A DNA stretch of 64,000 bases from JAXLVB01 sp044228045. Lineage in GTDB: Bacteria; Bacteroidota; Bacteroidia; Cytophagales; Spirosomataceae. The DNA lies in contig JBGAVQ010000002.1 in assembly GCA_044228045.1 (NCBI GenBank), forward strand, positions 1 to 64,000. The letters run 5' to 3'. The notes below the pieces were generated by a model. It was not told the origin of the DNA and searched no databases. It worked only from the letters and a program-made list of their open reading frames with translations. Made by a program: the position numbers and the translations under genes. Positions 51,501 to 61,358 of the stretch are shown here, piece by piece. Position 1 is the stretch's first letter. Each line of letters starts with the position of its first letter.

Positions 51501-51896
51501 AGTACTTACCGAAAAACTGGCGTAGTCGTGAATAATGCTCCGAAATACCTCCTTGGCACGATACTGAACCATGCTTTCGGTGAGTTGCTCAGTTTGTGCT
51601 TGGTTGATTTGTTCTGTTACCTCGCTCAGTAAGAATTTTAGTTTAACTTGCTCTTTATGAGGTAGTTGCTCCAAGTTGGCAAAGCCTTGGAGGTTACTCA
51701 AAATCCTTTCTTTCATCTCATGGGCGGCATCGTTGGTAAAGGTGACGGCCAAGATGTGTTTGTAATAATAACGGTTGAAACTCTCTCGAGTAGCGTCGTT
51801 GCCCAATACTAATTTGAGGTATTCTCTTGCTAATGTATAAGTTTTGCCCGACCCTGCTGAAGAAGAGTAGATGCTTAAAAAACGCTTGTGTGACAT
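48543..51896 (-). CDS. UvrD/RecB-like helicase with C-terminal nuclease (AddA-like)
   Basis: An 1117-residue DNA repair helicase-nuclease. Walker A is YSSSAGSGKTYTLA at the N-terminus, helicase motif II is HILIDEFQDTSVLQW, motif III-like LLVGDAKQSIYRFRGGEM, motif V/VI TSVHKSKGLEYPVVI and LYVALTRPTQRLYLL. The C-terminal PD-(D/E)xK nuclease shows RPDRVVFLPDQVVIIDYKTG. It resembles AddA/exonuclease V. No addB lies next to it. A run of nine G (C9 on the plus strand, 50513-50521) encodes part of RFRGGEM. Confidence 0.88.
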   Translation of the reverse strand: MSHKRFLSIYSSSAGSGKTYTLAREYLKLVLGNDATRESFNRYYYKHILAVTFTNDAAHEMKERILSNLQGFANLEQLPHKEQVKLKFLLSEVTEQINQAQTEQLTESMVQYRAKEVFRSIIHDYASFSVSTIDSFTQRVVSAFTEELGIPYNFDVSLDAETLLEAAVHQLLAKVGADDYAPLTKIMTEFSEDLADEGGNWNRLHADIASFAKILLEDKHHERIVQLQSLEPQDFLQLNRKITAFMRRMDESVKQLGTRGFELITQQNLEASDFFQGNRGIYGYFKKWAESPDFVANEANSYVKKTIEENKWGGSKSPAPIMAMIEGIKMPLAEAVEQIESIREDNLPRYKIYKVLRKQLPKLALLKQLSHELQDIEDSTNTVHISAFNRKIMDIVLNEPVPFIYERLGEKYYHILIDEFQDTSVLQWTNFMPLIDNSLAYQRFNLLVGDAKQSIYRFRGGEMEQIVYLHRGETTPLIPENEYADLLVERYFNIERNVKPEVLDTNYRSTHEIIAFNNDLFRFIVDSHQPEFELLGKAYNDFRQNTHDGTRAGGHVEIDFLPVTESDTEDEVTLRKVWELVQQLVQQEGFQPKDIAVLCRKNRQSGKVANFLKDKYLSYADGRTERLEIISQDSLSLNFSEAVNLVTSVMWVIQSPAHQLAKYEALYLFYKIVLQQIPDTTINKEIKDVVESPDPKAFFNHLAVHHYHLKAFKLQQAGLYELAEELVTNFRLFDRSYETAYLFRFLDVVLDFSLRQSNQLTDFLDFWDTKKTKLSIITESDQNAVTITSVHKSKGLEYPVVIIPYANWQTKPNARDQIWADLTESDFPELRLEANETQTQRRLAVGTFNLSASALEKTPIEPLYEQERELIFLDNLNTLYVALTRPTQRLYLLTPSKDPTKMKDSVGAIFYNYLVNKGLYETEKFEYIISEGAANTPKPAQFEDNNILEINNIISFDRTDNVRLRHSAERVFDLETFDAKKDYGNKVHTAFAKIKNKNDITVALQEMVFKGDITPKESEDLRISIEKIIQHPDLEPLFSENIQTENEREILLQNNTYRPDRVVFLPDQVVIIDYKTGSPQNDHQTQIKRYAKLYEQMGFENVETRLVYLELEQVVRV

Positions 51897-51989
51897 AAAT
51901 GAATGAAAAACGATATTGTAAACCCGATGCTAAAAGTAAAAGATAAATTGTTATTTTTAAACCCGATATAAAGAAACCCACAATTCGAG

Positions 51990-53277
51990 ATGGAATCTGA
52001 CAAACCACTTACTCCTTCAATTACATGGCCGCTTTGGCAAAAAAATATTTTTCGGTTTATCTTTATCTATTTTGCCCTCAATTTCCAACCGTGGTCTTGG
52101 TTGAGTTTTATTCCGGGCATTGGCTGGTTAAGCGAACAATATTATAAAGTTGAATCGGCCATAGTCAATGCGGCTAACACCCATCTTTTTCATGTGCGAG
52201 ATGTGCTGGTTCCGGTTAATGGCAGTGGCGATACTTCATTTGCTTGGACTCAGCTATGGCTTTTTTTGTCATTGGCTCTAATTGGGAGCATTTTGTGGAG
52301 TATTTCGACTGCCAACGCCCTCATTATGAGGTGTTAGCTACATTGTTGTAATTACCATGTACATATTATATTGTTATGGTTGCTTTTGTGTACGGTATCA
52401 TTATTGTTTTGCCTTCAAATGTATTTCAATTTGAGCAATTTCTGCTACACCGCTGGGTGACTAATAACGCGTTTTTCGTGGATGTTTATGGTGGTTATTC
52501 GTCACCGCATCAATTCTTTCGGGGCTGATGGAAACCATCGTCGGCTTCATTTACCTATCGCCGAACAGTTACCGTTGGCCTGCTTAAGGGATTAACCGTG
52601 CTTGTGAATGTGATGATGCCCTAACCTGTGCTACGACATTCCCGTAAAGTTATTTTCAACGAATTTGGTTGTTTATTGCACTGTTATTGGCCTTTGATGC
52701 TAAAACGATTGCATATTTCGCTTTTGTGTTGAATAAACCCGTAGTGGCTACTTCCATGTATTTCGATATTCGTAAAATGGGATGCGCTATAAGTATTACC
52801 AAAGTGGTTTTTGTAGGATTGCATAGATTCTGCAAGTAGTTGAAGGCTGGCAACGCTATCAGGAAACAATAAATATACCTATTCCCAAACCCTTTTATGG
52901 CGTGTATGCCGTTACTCAATTTTCTAAAAATAATGAAGTGGTAATGCCTTCGCCAACAGATTCGCTCATACATGGCGAGATGTGATTTTGACAAAGAAAA
53001 CTATGGGAGCATCAGCACCAACGATACGCTATTTCGGCAGCGATACCGCCGAGGTTATTTTGCATATAAAGTAGATACCACCAAGCATGAAATTGCACTC
53101 AAAAAAGCCCTAAGCGATAGCCTAAGCCTACTAACGCTTCATTATCAGGTGATTGACAAACAAACGCTTTTGCTAAAAACAATACTCAGAAATGACTCAA
53201 TTAAAGTTGTTTTGCAGCAAACAAACCGGCATTTCCAATTAGCCGAAAGGCAGTTTCATTGGCTATATAATTTGTAG
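51990..53277 (+). pseudogene. DoxX-like polytopic membrane protein, heavily frameshifted
   Basis: The start (ATG 51990) reads cleanly for 100 residues: WPLWQKNIFRFIFIYFALN, then HVRDVLVPVNGSGDTSFAWT and hydrophobic segments. After about 52330 the frame breaks many times, but pieces continue in all three frames: VAFVYGIIIVLP, LMETIVGFIYLSP, CYDIPVKLF, YQETINIPIPKPFYGVY, WRDVILTKKTMGASAPTIRY and finally DSLSLLTLHYQVIDKQTLLL. Together they make a membrane protein of about 425 residues with a C-terminal soluble domain, broadly DoxX-like. The dense mix of indels and substitutions looks like uncorrected read error. Confidence 0.6.
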
Positions 53278-53405
53278 AAGAAAAATTTGCTAAATTTTTC
53301 CTGATTATCAATTGCTTACCCATTTTCCGAAAAAACTATCTTCAAATCACTGAAATGGCCAGTAAACCAAGCCTTGCATCCGTACAATAACAAAACTTCA
53401 AAATC

Positions 53406-55023
53406 ATGTTCTAAACAGGCAAAGTACGTTTTTGTGACGGGTGGAGTTACATCTTCTCCTGGCGCTGCGAATATCGTTTCTTCATTAGCTAAATCGCTAG
53501 CAAGCCTGAGGTTGCCGGTTACTATCCAAAAATTTGACCCTTACATCAATGTTGACCCGGGTACACTTAACCCCTACGAGCACGGCGAGTGCTATGTAAC
53601 CAACGATGGCGTGAAACCGACTCCGACTTGGGTCACATGAGCGTTCTTAAATGCACGCACTTGCAAGCCAATAACATTACTACCGGGCGCATCTATTTCA
53701 ATGTAATTACCAAAGAACGCCGAGGCGACTATTTGGGTAAAACCGTGCAGGTAGTACCACACATTACCGACGAAATAAAGCGGAACATCTTGGTACTGGC
53801 GCAACTGCAAGTATGCGATATTGTGATTACCTCTAAAATTATGGCCAGTAGATATTGGTCGCTGTTGCCTATTGAAGCACTCGCCAATTAAAATGGGTTT
53901 CGGCGACTCCACGCTGTTTATTCACTTAATATTATTCCGGTAATTTCAGTTTGCAGGTGAACTCAAACTGCCTACACAACACTCAGTAAAAGCCTTGCAA
54001 GAGTCTGGTATTCAGGCCGATATATTGGTTTGTAGGACGGAACATCCCATTCCGGTAGAGATGCGGAAGAAAATTGCACTCTTTTGCAATGTGCAGCAAA
54101 ACGACGTGATTGAGGCTCGTGATGCCGAAACCATCTATGACGTGCCGCTCTTGATGAAACAAGAAAAATTAGATCAGCGAGTACTCTACAAATTAAATCT
54201 TTACAACGACCAAGATGCTGATTTAGAGGCTTGGACGAAGTTTTTGACCCGCCTTAAAAACCCCAAACGAGAAGTAACCATTGGCTTGGTTGGTAAGTAC
54301 GTAGAACTCCACGATGCCTATAAATCCATTGTCGAATCGTTTATTCATGCAGGTGCATTGAACGAGTGCAAAGTGAACATTCAATGGACACATTCAGAGC
54401 ATATAGAAGAAAACCTTGAAGAAAAGTTAGCTGATTTAGACGGAATTTTGGTAGCCCCAGGTTTTGGTGAGCGGGGTATCGAAGGCAAAGTAAGAGCCGT
54501 ACAATACGCTCGTGAAAACGGCATTCCGTTCTTTGGTATTTGTCTTGGTATGCAAATGGCTGTGATTGAATTTGCCCGAAATGTACTGGGCCTCAGCGAA
54601 GCCAACTCTACCGAAATGAACAAAGAAACAGACTGCCCCGTGATTGACATGATGGAAGAGCAGAAGAAAATCTCAAACAAAGGCGGAACCATGCGTTTGG
54701 GGGCTTATGAATGTCATATTCAGAAAGGGACACTTGCTCACGAAATTTATGGCAAAACCAAAGTGTTTGAACGACACCGGCACCGTTATGAACTCAACAA
54801 TCAGTATGTAGAAGCCTTACAAAAAGGAGGTTTAATTACTTCGGGTATCAACCCTGCCAATCAGTTGGTAGAAATCATCGAAAACCTCAACCATCCATTC
54901 TTCATTGGGGTGCAGTTCCACCCCGAGCTCCGCAGTACTGTGATGAGTCCGCACCCTTTGTTTGTAGGCTTTGTGAAAGCTGCCCAAAAATATGCACTTG
55001 AAAAACAAGCGGTTACGGCATAA
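53406..55023 (+). pseudogene. pyrG: CTP synthase, frameshifted in its N-terminal half
   Basis: Makes CTP from UTP with glutamine. The start lies near the ATG at 53406. KYVFVTGGVTSS, VTIQKFDPYINVDPGTLNP and YEHGECYVT follow, and then the frame shifts at about 53600-53650. QANNITTGRIYFNVITKERR and VPHITDEIKRNI continue in a second frame, with another break at about 53840-53950. From 53955 the sequence is clean: QHSVKALQESG, GLVGKYVELHDAY, and the amidotransferase residues in FFGICLGMQMA (Cys) and GVQFHPELRS (His, Glu). pyrG is normally essential, and the damage stops abruptly, so sequence error is the likelier cause. Confidence 0.88.
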
Positions 55024-55255
55024 TTGCCCTTGATTGGGGTACAGTTCATGGCTTATTTTTATATAAACGGTCAAAGAAAATGATGACCTTATGCGGAGAT
55101 TGGCTAATTCTTTACGAACTTTGCGTTCCCATTTTTAAAACATACAATTAATACCGTTTTGTACCATTGTTAGTTTGACGAGGGTGTTGATTTTCAGTGA
55201 CTTACCAGTCGACATTGCGTAACAAATAACGGAAAACTATTTACAGACCACCAGA

Positions 55256-57091
55256 ATGGATAGAAATACCCTGATTGGGATGCTACTGATTTTTTTGATG
55301 CTCATTGGGTATCAGATGTTGGTACCTGAAACAAAGCAGCCCGAACCCACCAAAAAAACAGCACCTGTAACTTCAAAACCTACAAAACAAGTAGCACCTG
55401 TTGATACGGCGGTTATCCGTCAATCTATGGGCGATTTTGCTAATGGTGTAGTAGGTACTTCAAAGCAAATTGTTGTAGAAAACAAAGACCTCAAAGTGAC
55501 TTTTAGCACACTTGGTGGCAAAATCAAAGAAGTTGAATTAAAAAACTATAAGACTTACGACCAAAAACCATTGATATTGATTGATGAGTTGAGTAATAAT
55601 TTTTCGCTTGAATTGCCTACCCTAAAAGGTAATGTTAAGCTCGAAAAATTGTTTTTCTCCACCACATCCAGCAGTATGAATGTGGCAGAAGGCCGCAGTG
55701 AAAAGGTGACGTTCTCGCTCCAATTAGCTGATGGTAAGGTGGTTGAGCAAGCCTACACGATTCCAGCGAGTGGCTTTCAAATTGGTTACGACATCAAACT
55801 CAATGGCTTAGATGCCGAACTGAAAAATGCCCCTGCTCTTATTCATTGGCAAAAGCAAGTTCATCAAACTGAATTTGACCTGACCGAAAACCGCAAGTCC
55901 AGTACGGTAAATTATTACCTTGCTGATGAAACTTTTGATAACCTGAGCGAAACGCCTACTGGCACGCAAGAAGCTACCTTAGAGCAACCTGCCAAGTGGT
56001 TGTCTTTTAAGCAAAAATACTTTGTAACAGGCCTCATTGCCAAAAATACTACGCTCCAAAACGTAAAAGTAAAATCTGTTGCCAACGAGCAAGACTCGCT
56101 CAATATCAAAACCTTAGAGGCAGATTTTCAATTGCCAATAGCCGATTTGAAAGCAGGAAAAGGAAGTTTTGATTTGTTTTTTGGACCCAACAAATTCAGT
56201 GTAGTCAACGAAGTTGCTGATGGATTTTGGCATAACGTTTACTTAGGGTATGCGTTCTTCCCATCGGTGAACAAATACATTTTTGTACCCCTATTCAATT
56301 TCCTTGAAGGATTTATTTCTAACTATGGCTTGTTGATTTTCTTGTTGGTTATCATCATCAAAACTGTTTTGTTGCCTTTAGTGTATCGTTCTTTTATTTC
56401 GATGGCCAAAATGAGGGTACTCCAACCCGAACTCAACGAACTCAAAGAAAAAATTGGTGACGATGCAGGCAAAATGCAACAAGAGCAAATGAAACTGTAT
56501 CAGCAAGTGGGTGTAAGTCCGTTGAGTGGTTGTGTGCCTCTGTTATTGCAATTGCCCGTGTTGATGTCGGTGTTTTTCTTGTTCCTAACTTAATTGAGTT
56601 GCGTCAAGAGCATTTTTGGTGGTCGGTAGATCTCTCTACTTACGATGCGCCCATTATGTTGCTGTTTCATTCCGTTTTATGGTTCGCATGTGAGTATTTT
56701 TACCTTGTTGATGGGCATCTCAAACATTGCGTATGCTTATTACAACAACCAAATTACACCAGTGCAGCCCAACAGTCCTATTAACATGAAGGTAATGGGT
56801 TACATCACGCCAGTTATTTTTATGTTTGTGATGAACACTTTTCCATCGGGTTTGAGCTTTTACTACTTTATTTCCAATTTGGTTACCATTGCTCAACAAT
56901 TAATTATTCGTCGTTTTGTTGATGAAACCAAAATAAAAGAAGTTTTGGACGAAAACCGTAAGAAATTTGCATCGGGAGCCGTCAAGAAATCGAAGTTTGC
57001 GTCTATGTTAGAAAAAACAATGGCAGCCGCCGAAGAATCTCGCAAACAACAAGAGGCTCAAAAGGCAAATACATCAAAGAAGAAAAAATAA
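55256..57091 (+). pseudogene. yidC: Membrane protein insertase YidC, two frameshifts
   Basis: Inserts proteins into the inner membrane. The N-terminal anchor (MDRNTLIGMLLIFLMLIGYQ), the long periplasmic domain and the first conserved membrane segments (LEGFISNYGLLIFLLVIIIK) are in one frame up to 56593. A missing base near 56584 and two more near 56670 shift the frame. PNLIELRQEHFWW lies in the middle frame, and FIPFYGSHVSIF and MGYITPVIFMFVMNTFPSGL in the last, ending with a lysine-rich tail. With these corrected the protein is about 611 residues. As yidC is normally essential, sequencing error is likely. pyrG lies 232 bases upstream; that gap shows nothing recognised. Confidence 0.9.
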
Positions 57092-57138
57092 ACGATTGTT
57101 TGGTTTCTGATAATCATGCAGCAGCCATACCAAATAGT

Positions 57139-57178
57139 AAAAACCTGTAAGAAAACTTTGAAATTCTTGCAGGTTTTT
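57139..57178 (+). terminator. Terminator after yidC
   Basis: A 15-base stem (AAAAACCTGTAAGAA / TTCTTGCAGGTTTTT, one G-U pair) around a ten-base loop, ending in five T, lies 48 bases after the yidC stop. It is typical of intrinsic termination. Confidence 0.88.
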
Positions 57179-57269
57179 GCATATTCACCCGATTATATCA
57201 ATTGGTTTTGGAGATAGCGTTTTGGACTTGATTCCTAATCCATGCCATTGTCCTCTAACCCTCTTTAAA

Positions 57270-59006
57270 ATGCGAACGTTAGTTTTAGTTGTTGTGTTGG
57301 TCTGCGTTTCGAGCTTAGGTTATTCACAGCGAGCAAGTGACTTTGAAGCACGCTACAAACGAGCATATCAGTTATTGCTTGAAGAAAACTACGACAAGGC
57401 TCGTACGGAGTTTTATGCGCTATCGCAAAACCTTACGCCCAACAATCCGTATGCTCCGTATTCGGTTTACTTTGCGGGTCTCGCCTGTTTCAAAACCAAC
57501 CTTCATAACAATGCGAAGAGCTATGCTAAACTGCTCATAGAGCGGTATCCTGACTGGAATCGTTTGAGCGATGGATTTTATTTATACGCAAACGTCTGTT
57601 TTGTACAACAAAATTATGCAGAAGGCATTGAGTACTTGCGCCGAATTACAGACCCAGCCGTAAAGAAAGATGCTGATGTGATGGAGGATTTTTACTTAGG
57701 ATTAGTAGCTAATTTGGGGATACTCAAAACACTATATAGCCAGTTTCCAGATGACCGGGTGATAGCTGTTAACTTGGCTGATTTGATAGAGCGAACATCC
57801 AGTGACAAAAAAGACTTGGAACTTTCTGACCGTATTACCAATCGGTATGGAGTCAAGAAACCCCGCCCAACTATTCAGCCCCCCACCAACCCTACTGCCA
57901 GCACTACCAAAGCCCCAAGTAATTTGCCTATTCGTGAAAAAACCTCAAAGGGATTTTTTAACATAGGAGTATTGTTCCCGTTTAATATGGCAGAGCTGGA
58001 TCCAGATAATCGGGTAAGAGCCAACCAATTTGCTTTAGATATGTACGAAGGGGTCAAATTAGCTAAAAGTAAGTTGCAATCAGAGGGGATTACTATCAAT
58101 TTGTTTGCTTATGATGTTGATAATCAGCCCAATGCAATGACTGATTTGATTAACAATACCTCTTTTGCCCAGATGGATTTGCTGATGGGACCCTTACACG
58201 TGGAGACGAACAAATTAGCCGTTTCGTTTTGTAATCAGATGAAAATTCCGATGGTGAACCCACTGGCAACTGATAAAGATTTGGTAATCAATCAACCATA
58301 TATATATTTGGGGCAACCGTCATTATCGCTCCAAGCAAAAAAAATTGCAGCCTTTTCTCAACAAAATTTTGTGCCCAGAACCGCCATCATACTCTACAAC
58401 CCAAACCGGGTTGATTCGTTGTTAGCCGCTTTTTATCAACAAGAACTAATAAAAATAGGGGTAGAAGTGGTAGCAAACAGTAAAATTGGCGGAACCAATA
58501 CAGAATCTTATCTGGCTGCAATTCCCGAAGTTGGTAACAAAAAAATAGGACATGTTTTTCTGGCTTCGTATTCAAAAAACGGTGGGGTATCTTTGCTGAG
58601 TGCGATGGATAAAAAGAGGATTTTTTCTCCTGTCATTACACGTGCTGACGTGTTTCCGATGCAATCAATATCAAAAGATCAATTGTCAGGCAAAGAAATC
58701 TATATTATGGCCAATGATTTTGTGGATGAAAGCAAACCAGAAGTACAACAATTCAGACAATTATACATGAATAGGAGAGGTACTGTGCCTTCGTCGTATG
58801 CGTATCAAGGCTATGACATGATGCTGTTTTTTGGGAGAATGATGGGTAAATTTACGCCCCAAATGAAAGTTGGTTTAGATACCCAAGCCTACCCAGATGG
58901 CTATACACTATCAGGCTTTGACTACACCTTGTCTTCTAACGAAAACAAGATTGTCCCTTTATTTAAATATGAAAACTATCGGTTTGTTCCTGTAAAAATG
59001 GACTAA
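57270..59006 (+). CDS. Exported protein with TPR-like repeats and a periplasmic-binding fold
   Basis: A 578-residue exported protein. A signal peptide (MRTLVLVVVLVCVSSLGYSQ), then TPR-like helices at about residues 30-180 (YQLLLEENYDKARTEFYALS), a proline/threonine-rich linker (IQPPTNPTASTTKAPSN), and a type 1 periplasmic-binding domain starting at GFFNIGVLFPFNMAE. The layout resembles LpoA-like activators of penicillin-binding proteins, but function is not shown. The ATG at 57270 gives the signal peptide; the longer frame to 57177 runs into the terminator. hemL follows after 25 bases. Confidence 0.75.
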   Translation: MRTLVLVVVLVCVSSLGYSQRASDFEARYKRAYQLLLEENYDKARTEFYALSQNLTPNNPYAPYSVYFAGLACFKTNLHNNAKSYAKLLIERYPDWNRLSDGFYLYANVCFVQQNYAEGIEYLRRITDPAVKKDADVMEDFYLGLVANLGILKTLYSQFPDDRVIAVNLADLIERTSSDKKDLELSDRITNRYGVKKPRPTIQPPTNPTASTTKAPSNLPIREKTSKGFFNIGVLFPFNMAELDPDNRVRANQFALDMYEGVKLAKSKLQSEGITINLFAYDVDNQPNAMTDLINNTSFAQMDLLMGPLHVETNKLAVSFCNQMKIPMVNPLATDKDLVINQPYIYLGQPSLSLQAKKIAAFSQQNFVPRTAIILYNPNRVDSLLAAFYQQELIKIGVEVVANSKIGGTNTESYLAAIPEVGNKKIGHVFLASYSKNGGVSLLSAMDKKRIFSPVITRADVFPMQSISKDQLSGKEIYIMANDFVDESKPEVQQFRQLYMNRRGTVPSSYAYQGYDMMLFFGRMMGKFTPQMKVGLDTQAYPDGYTLSGFDYTLSSNENKIVPLFKYENYRFVPVKMD

Positions 59007-59031
59007 CTAACACCAAGAATCTGTTATTTGC

Positions 59032-60321
59032 ATGAATCTATCAACAAGCGAGCAATTATTTCAACAAGCAAAAAATCATATTCCCGGAGGAGTTAATTCG
59101 CCTGTAAGGGCATTTAGGGCAGTAGGTGGAAACCCTATTTTTGTTAAATCTGCCAAAGGAGCATATCTCTACGACGAAGACGGCAATTCGTACCTCGATC
59201 TCATCAATTCGTGGGGGCCAATGATTTTGGGCCATGCTTTTCCCTTGGTTGAAGAAGCCGTCAAGAAAGCTATTGAATTTTCTCCATCGTTTGGCGCACC
59301 TACTCGCAAAGAAATTGAAATGGCTGAACTCATTTGTTCAATGGTGCCTTCGGTCGAAAAAGTACGGATGGTGAATTCGGGTACAGAGGCTACCATGTCG
59401 GCAATTAGGGTTGCTCGTGGTTACACTGGGCGAGACAAAATAATTAAGTTTGAAGGCTGTTATCATGGTCATGGCGATAGCTTTTTGATTGCAGCAGGTA
59501 GTGGGGCGGTTACTTTTGGTACTCCCGATAGTCCAGGTGTCACAAAAGGCGTTGCCAACGATACTCTTACAGCTCCATATAATGATTTAGAGGCCGTAAA
59601 ACAACTCATAGATGCCAACCCAAACCAAATTGCAGCACTGATTTTAGAACCTGTGGTAGGAAACATGGGTTTGGTGTTGCCCAACGAAGGATTTTTGGAA
59701 GGACTTCGTAAACTTTGTACAGACTCAGGCATTGTGCTCATTTTTGACGAAGTAATGACTGGTTTCCGCCTTTCAAAAGGTGGTTTTCAAGAGCGTTGTG
59801 GCGTAACACCAGACATGACTACACTTGGCAAAATCATTGGTGGAGGGCTTCCAGTGGGGGCTTATGGGGGCAAAAAAGAAATCATGGATTGTGTATCGCC
59901 AGCTGGTAAAGTCTATCAGGCAGGTACACTTTCTGGAAACCCTATTGCTATGGCAGCAGGAATGGCCATGCTCACATATCTGAACGAACATCCAGAAGTT
60001 TATACAACCTTAGAAACTAATGCTACCAAACTAATAAATGGACTAAAAGAAGGCTTGCAGAAAGTGGGTAAGTCGTTTACCATCAATCAGGTAGGCTCTA
60101 TGTACAGTTTGTTTATGACCGAACAGCCGGTTACTGATTTTGAGTCTGCAAAAACTTCTGATTTGACCCTGTTTGGGCATTACTTTCATGCCATGTTGCA
60201 CCGAGGGGTTTACTTGGCACCTTCGCAGTTTGAAAGTTTATTCCTGAGTACAGCCTTAACTGATGCACACCTCAATCACATTATAGAAGCGCATGAAGAC
60301 TCGTTGAAAGAAATTCTCTAA
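59032..60321 (+). CDS. hemL: Glutamate-1-semialdehyde 2,1-aminomutase
   Basis: PLP enzyme that makes 5-aminolevulinate for haem in the C5 pathway. The 429-residue length is normal. It has FQQAKNHIPGGVNSPVRAF, MVNSGTEATMSAIRVARG, FEGCYHGHGDSFL, IFDEVMTGFR and the PLP lysine in TTLGKIIGGGLPVG. Its stop is three bases before the glycosyltransferase ATG, so those two genes are cotranscribed. Confidence 0.96.
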   Translation: MNLSTSEQLFQQAKNHIPGGVNSPVRAFRAVGGNPIFVKSAKGAYLYDEDGNSYLDLINSWGPMILGHAFPLVEEAVKKAIEFSPSFGAPTRKEIEMAELICSMVPSVEKVRMVNSGTEATMSAIRVARGYTGRDKIIKFEGCYHGHGDSFLIAAGSGAVTFGTPDSPGVTKGVANDTLTAPYNDLEAVKQLIDANPNQIAALILEPVVGNMGLVLPNEGFLEGLRKLCTDSGIVLIFDEVMTGFRLSKGGFQERCGVTPDMTTLGKIIGGGLPVGAYGGKKEIMDCVSPAGKVYQAGTLSGNPIAMAAGMAMLTYLNEHPEVYTTLETNATKLINGLKEGLQKVGKSFTINQVGSMYSLFMTEQPVTDFESAKTSDLTLFGHYFHAMLHRGVYLAPSQFESLFLSTALTDAHLNHIIEAHEDSLKEIL

Positions 60322-60324
60322 CTC

Positions 60325-61335
60325 ATGCGCTTCTATTCCATCATCATTCCAGTTTATAACCGCCCTGACGAACTGTCGGAATTGTTGGCATGTCTGGTTC
60401 GGCAGTCTTATACTCATTTTGAGGTGGTAGTAATAGAAGACGGTTCGGTCACAAAAGCAGACCAAGTAGTAAAGAAATATCATAACCAGCTTACTATTAG
60501 TTATTTCTACAAAGAAAATGGAGGACAAGGTTTTGCAAGGAATCATGGCTTTGAGCGTGCAAAAGGTGATTTTTTTATCATTCTTGACTCTGATGCGCTT
60601 GTTGAACCAGATTATTTAGCGATAGTTGATTCAAACTTAGACCTACATAAATTAGACCTCTTTGGCGGCCCTGATACCGACCATCCAAATTTCACGCCCA
60701 TACAAAAAGCCATTAGTTATTCTATGACTTCGCTTTTTACAACGGGTGGCATTCGTGGAAAGAAAAACAATGTAGGTGGCACTTTTCATCCACGTAGTTT
60801 CAACATGGGGATGTCTCGTGAGGTTTGGGAGCAAACCAAGGGATTTAAGATAACCCGCATGGGCGAAGACATTGAATTTAGCATTCGAGCAATTTCAATG
60901 GGGTTTAAGTCAGGGTTGATTCCCGAAGCCTTCATTTATCACAAGCGACGTACTGATTTTGGGGCTTTCTACCGTCAATTGAAATTTTTTGGAAGGGCTC
61001 GTATCAACATCAGCCGATTTTTTCCAACCGAACTCAAACTGGTACATTGGTTTCCAGCTCTTTTTACGCTTTTCTGTTTTTCAATACCCTTCGTTTGGTT
61101 AATCTGTTCGTGGCTGGGGTACTTGCAGGTAGCTTTTTTGTTGATTTACAGCCTGTTAATTTTTTTAGATGCCAATCAGAAACACCAGAGCCTGTTTATA
61201 GGATTGCTGAGTATTAGAGCAGCTTTTACCCAATTGATTGGCTACGGTGTTGGTTTTTTGCAAGAAGGTTGGAAGAAACTCCGTGAACCCAAGGGCTTTC
61301 AAGAGTCTGGCGAAAAAGTAGAATATCCTATGTAA
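60325..61335 (+). CDS. Family 2 glycosyltransferase
   Basis: A 336-residue GT2 enzyme with a GT-A fold: FYSIIIPVYNRPDELSELLA at the N-terminus, VIEDGS, the DxD motif in FIILDSDALVEPDY and MGEDIEFSIRAISMG. Two or three membrane segments at about residues 245-285 (WFPALFTLFCFSIPFVWLI) suggest it works at the inner face of the membrane. Substrate unknown, although rfaD and lpxB nearby point to lipopolysaccharide-type glycans. Confidence 0.88.
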   Translation: MRFYSIIIPVYNRPDELSELLACLVRQSYTHFEVVVIEDGSVTKADQVVKKYHNQLTISYFYKENGGQGFARNHGFERAKGDFFIILDSDALVEPDYLAIVDSNLDLHKLDLFGGPDTDHPNFTPIQKAISYSMTSLFTTGGIRGKKNNVGGTFHPRSFNMGMSREVWEQTKGFKITRMGEDIEFSIRAISMGFKSGLIPEAFIYHKRRTDFGAFYRQLKFFGRARINISRFFPTELKLVHWFPALFTLFCFSIPFVWLICSWLGYLQVAFLLIYSLLIFLDANQKHQSLFIGLLSIRAAFTQLIGYGVGFLQEGWKKLREPKGFQESGEKVEYPM

Positions 61336-61336
61336 C

Positions 61337-61354
61337 ACCGACTTCCAAGTCGGT
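61337..61354. terminator. Short palindrome between convergent genes
   Basis: ACCGACTT-CC-AAGTCGGT, a perfect 8-base inverted repeat, fills the 23-base gap between the glycosyltransferase stop and the rfaD stop. There is no strong T-run on either strand. It may terminate weakly or be a REP-like palindrome. Confidence 0.4.
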
Positions 61355-61358
61355 AAAA

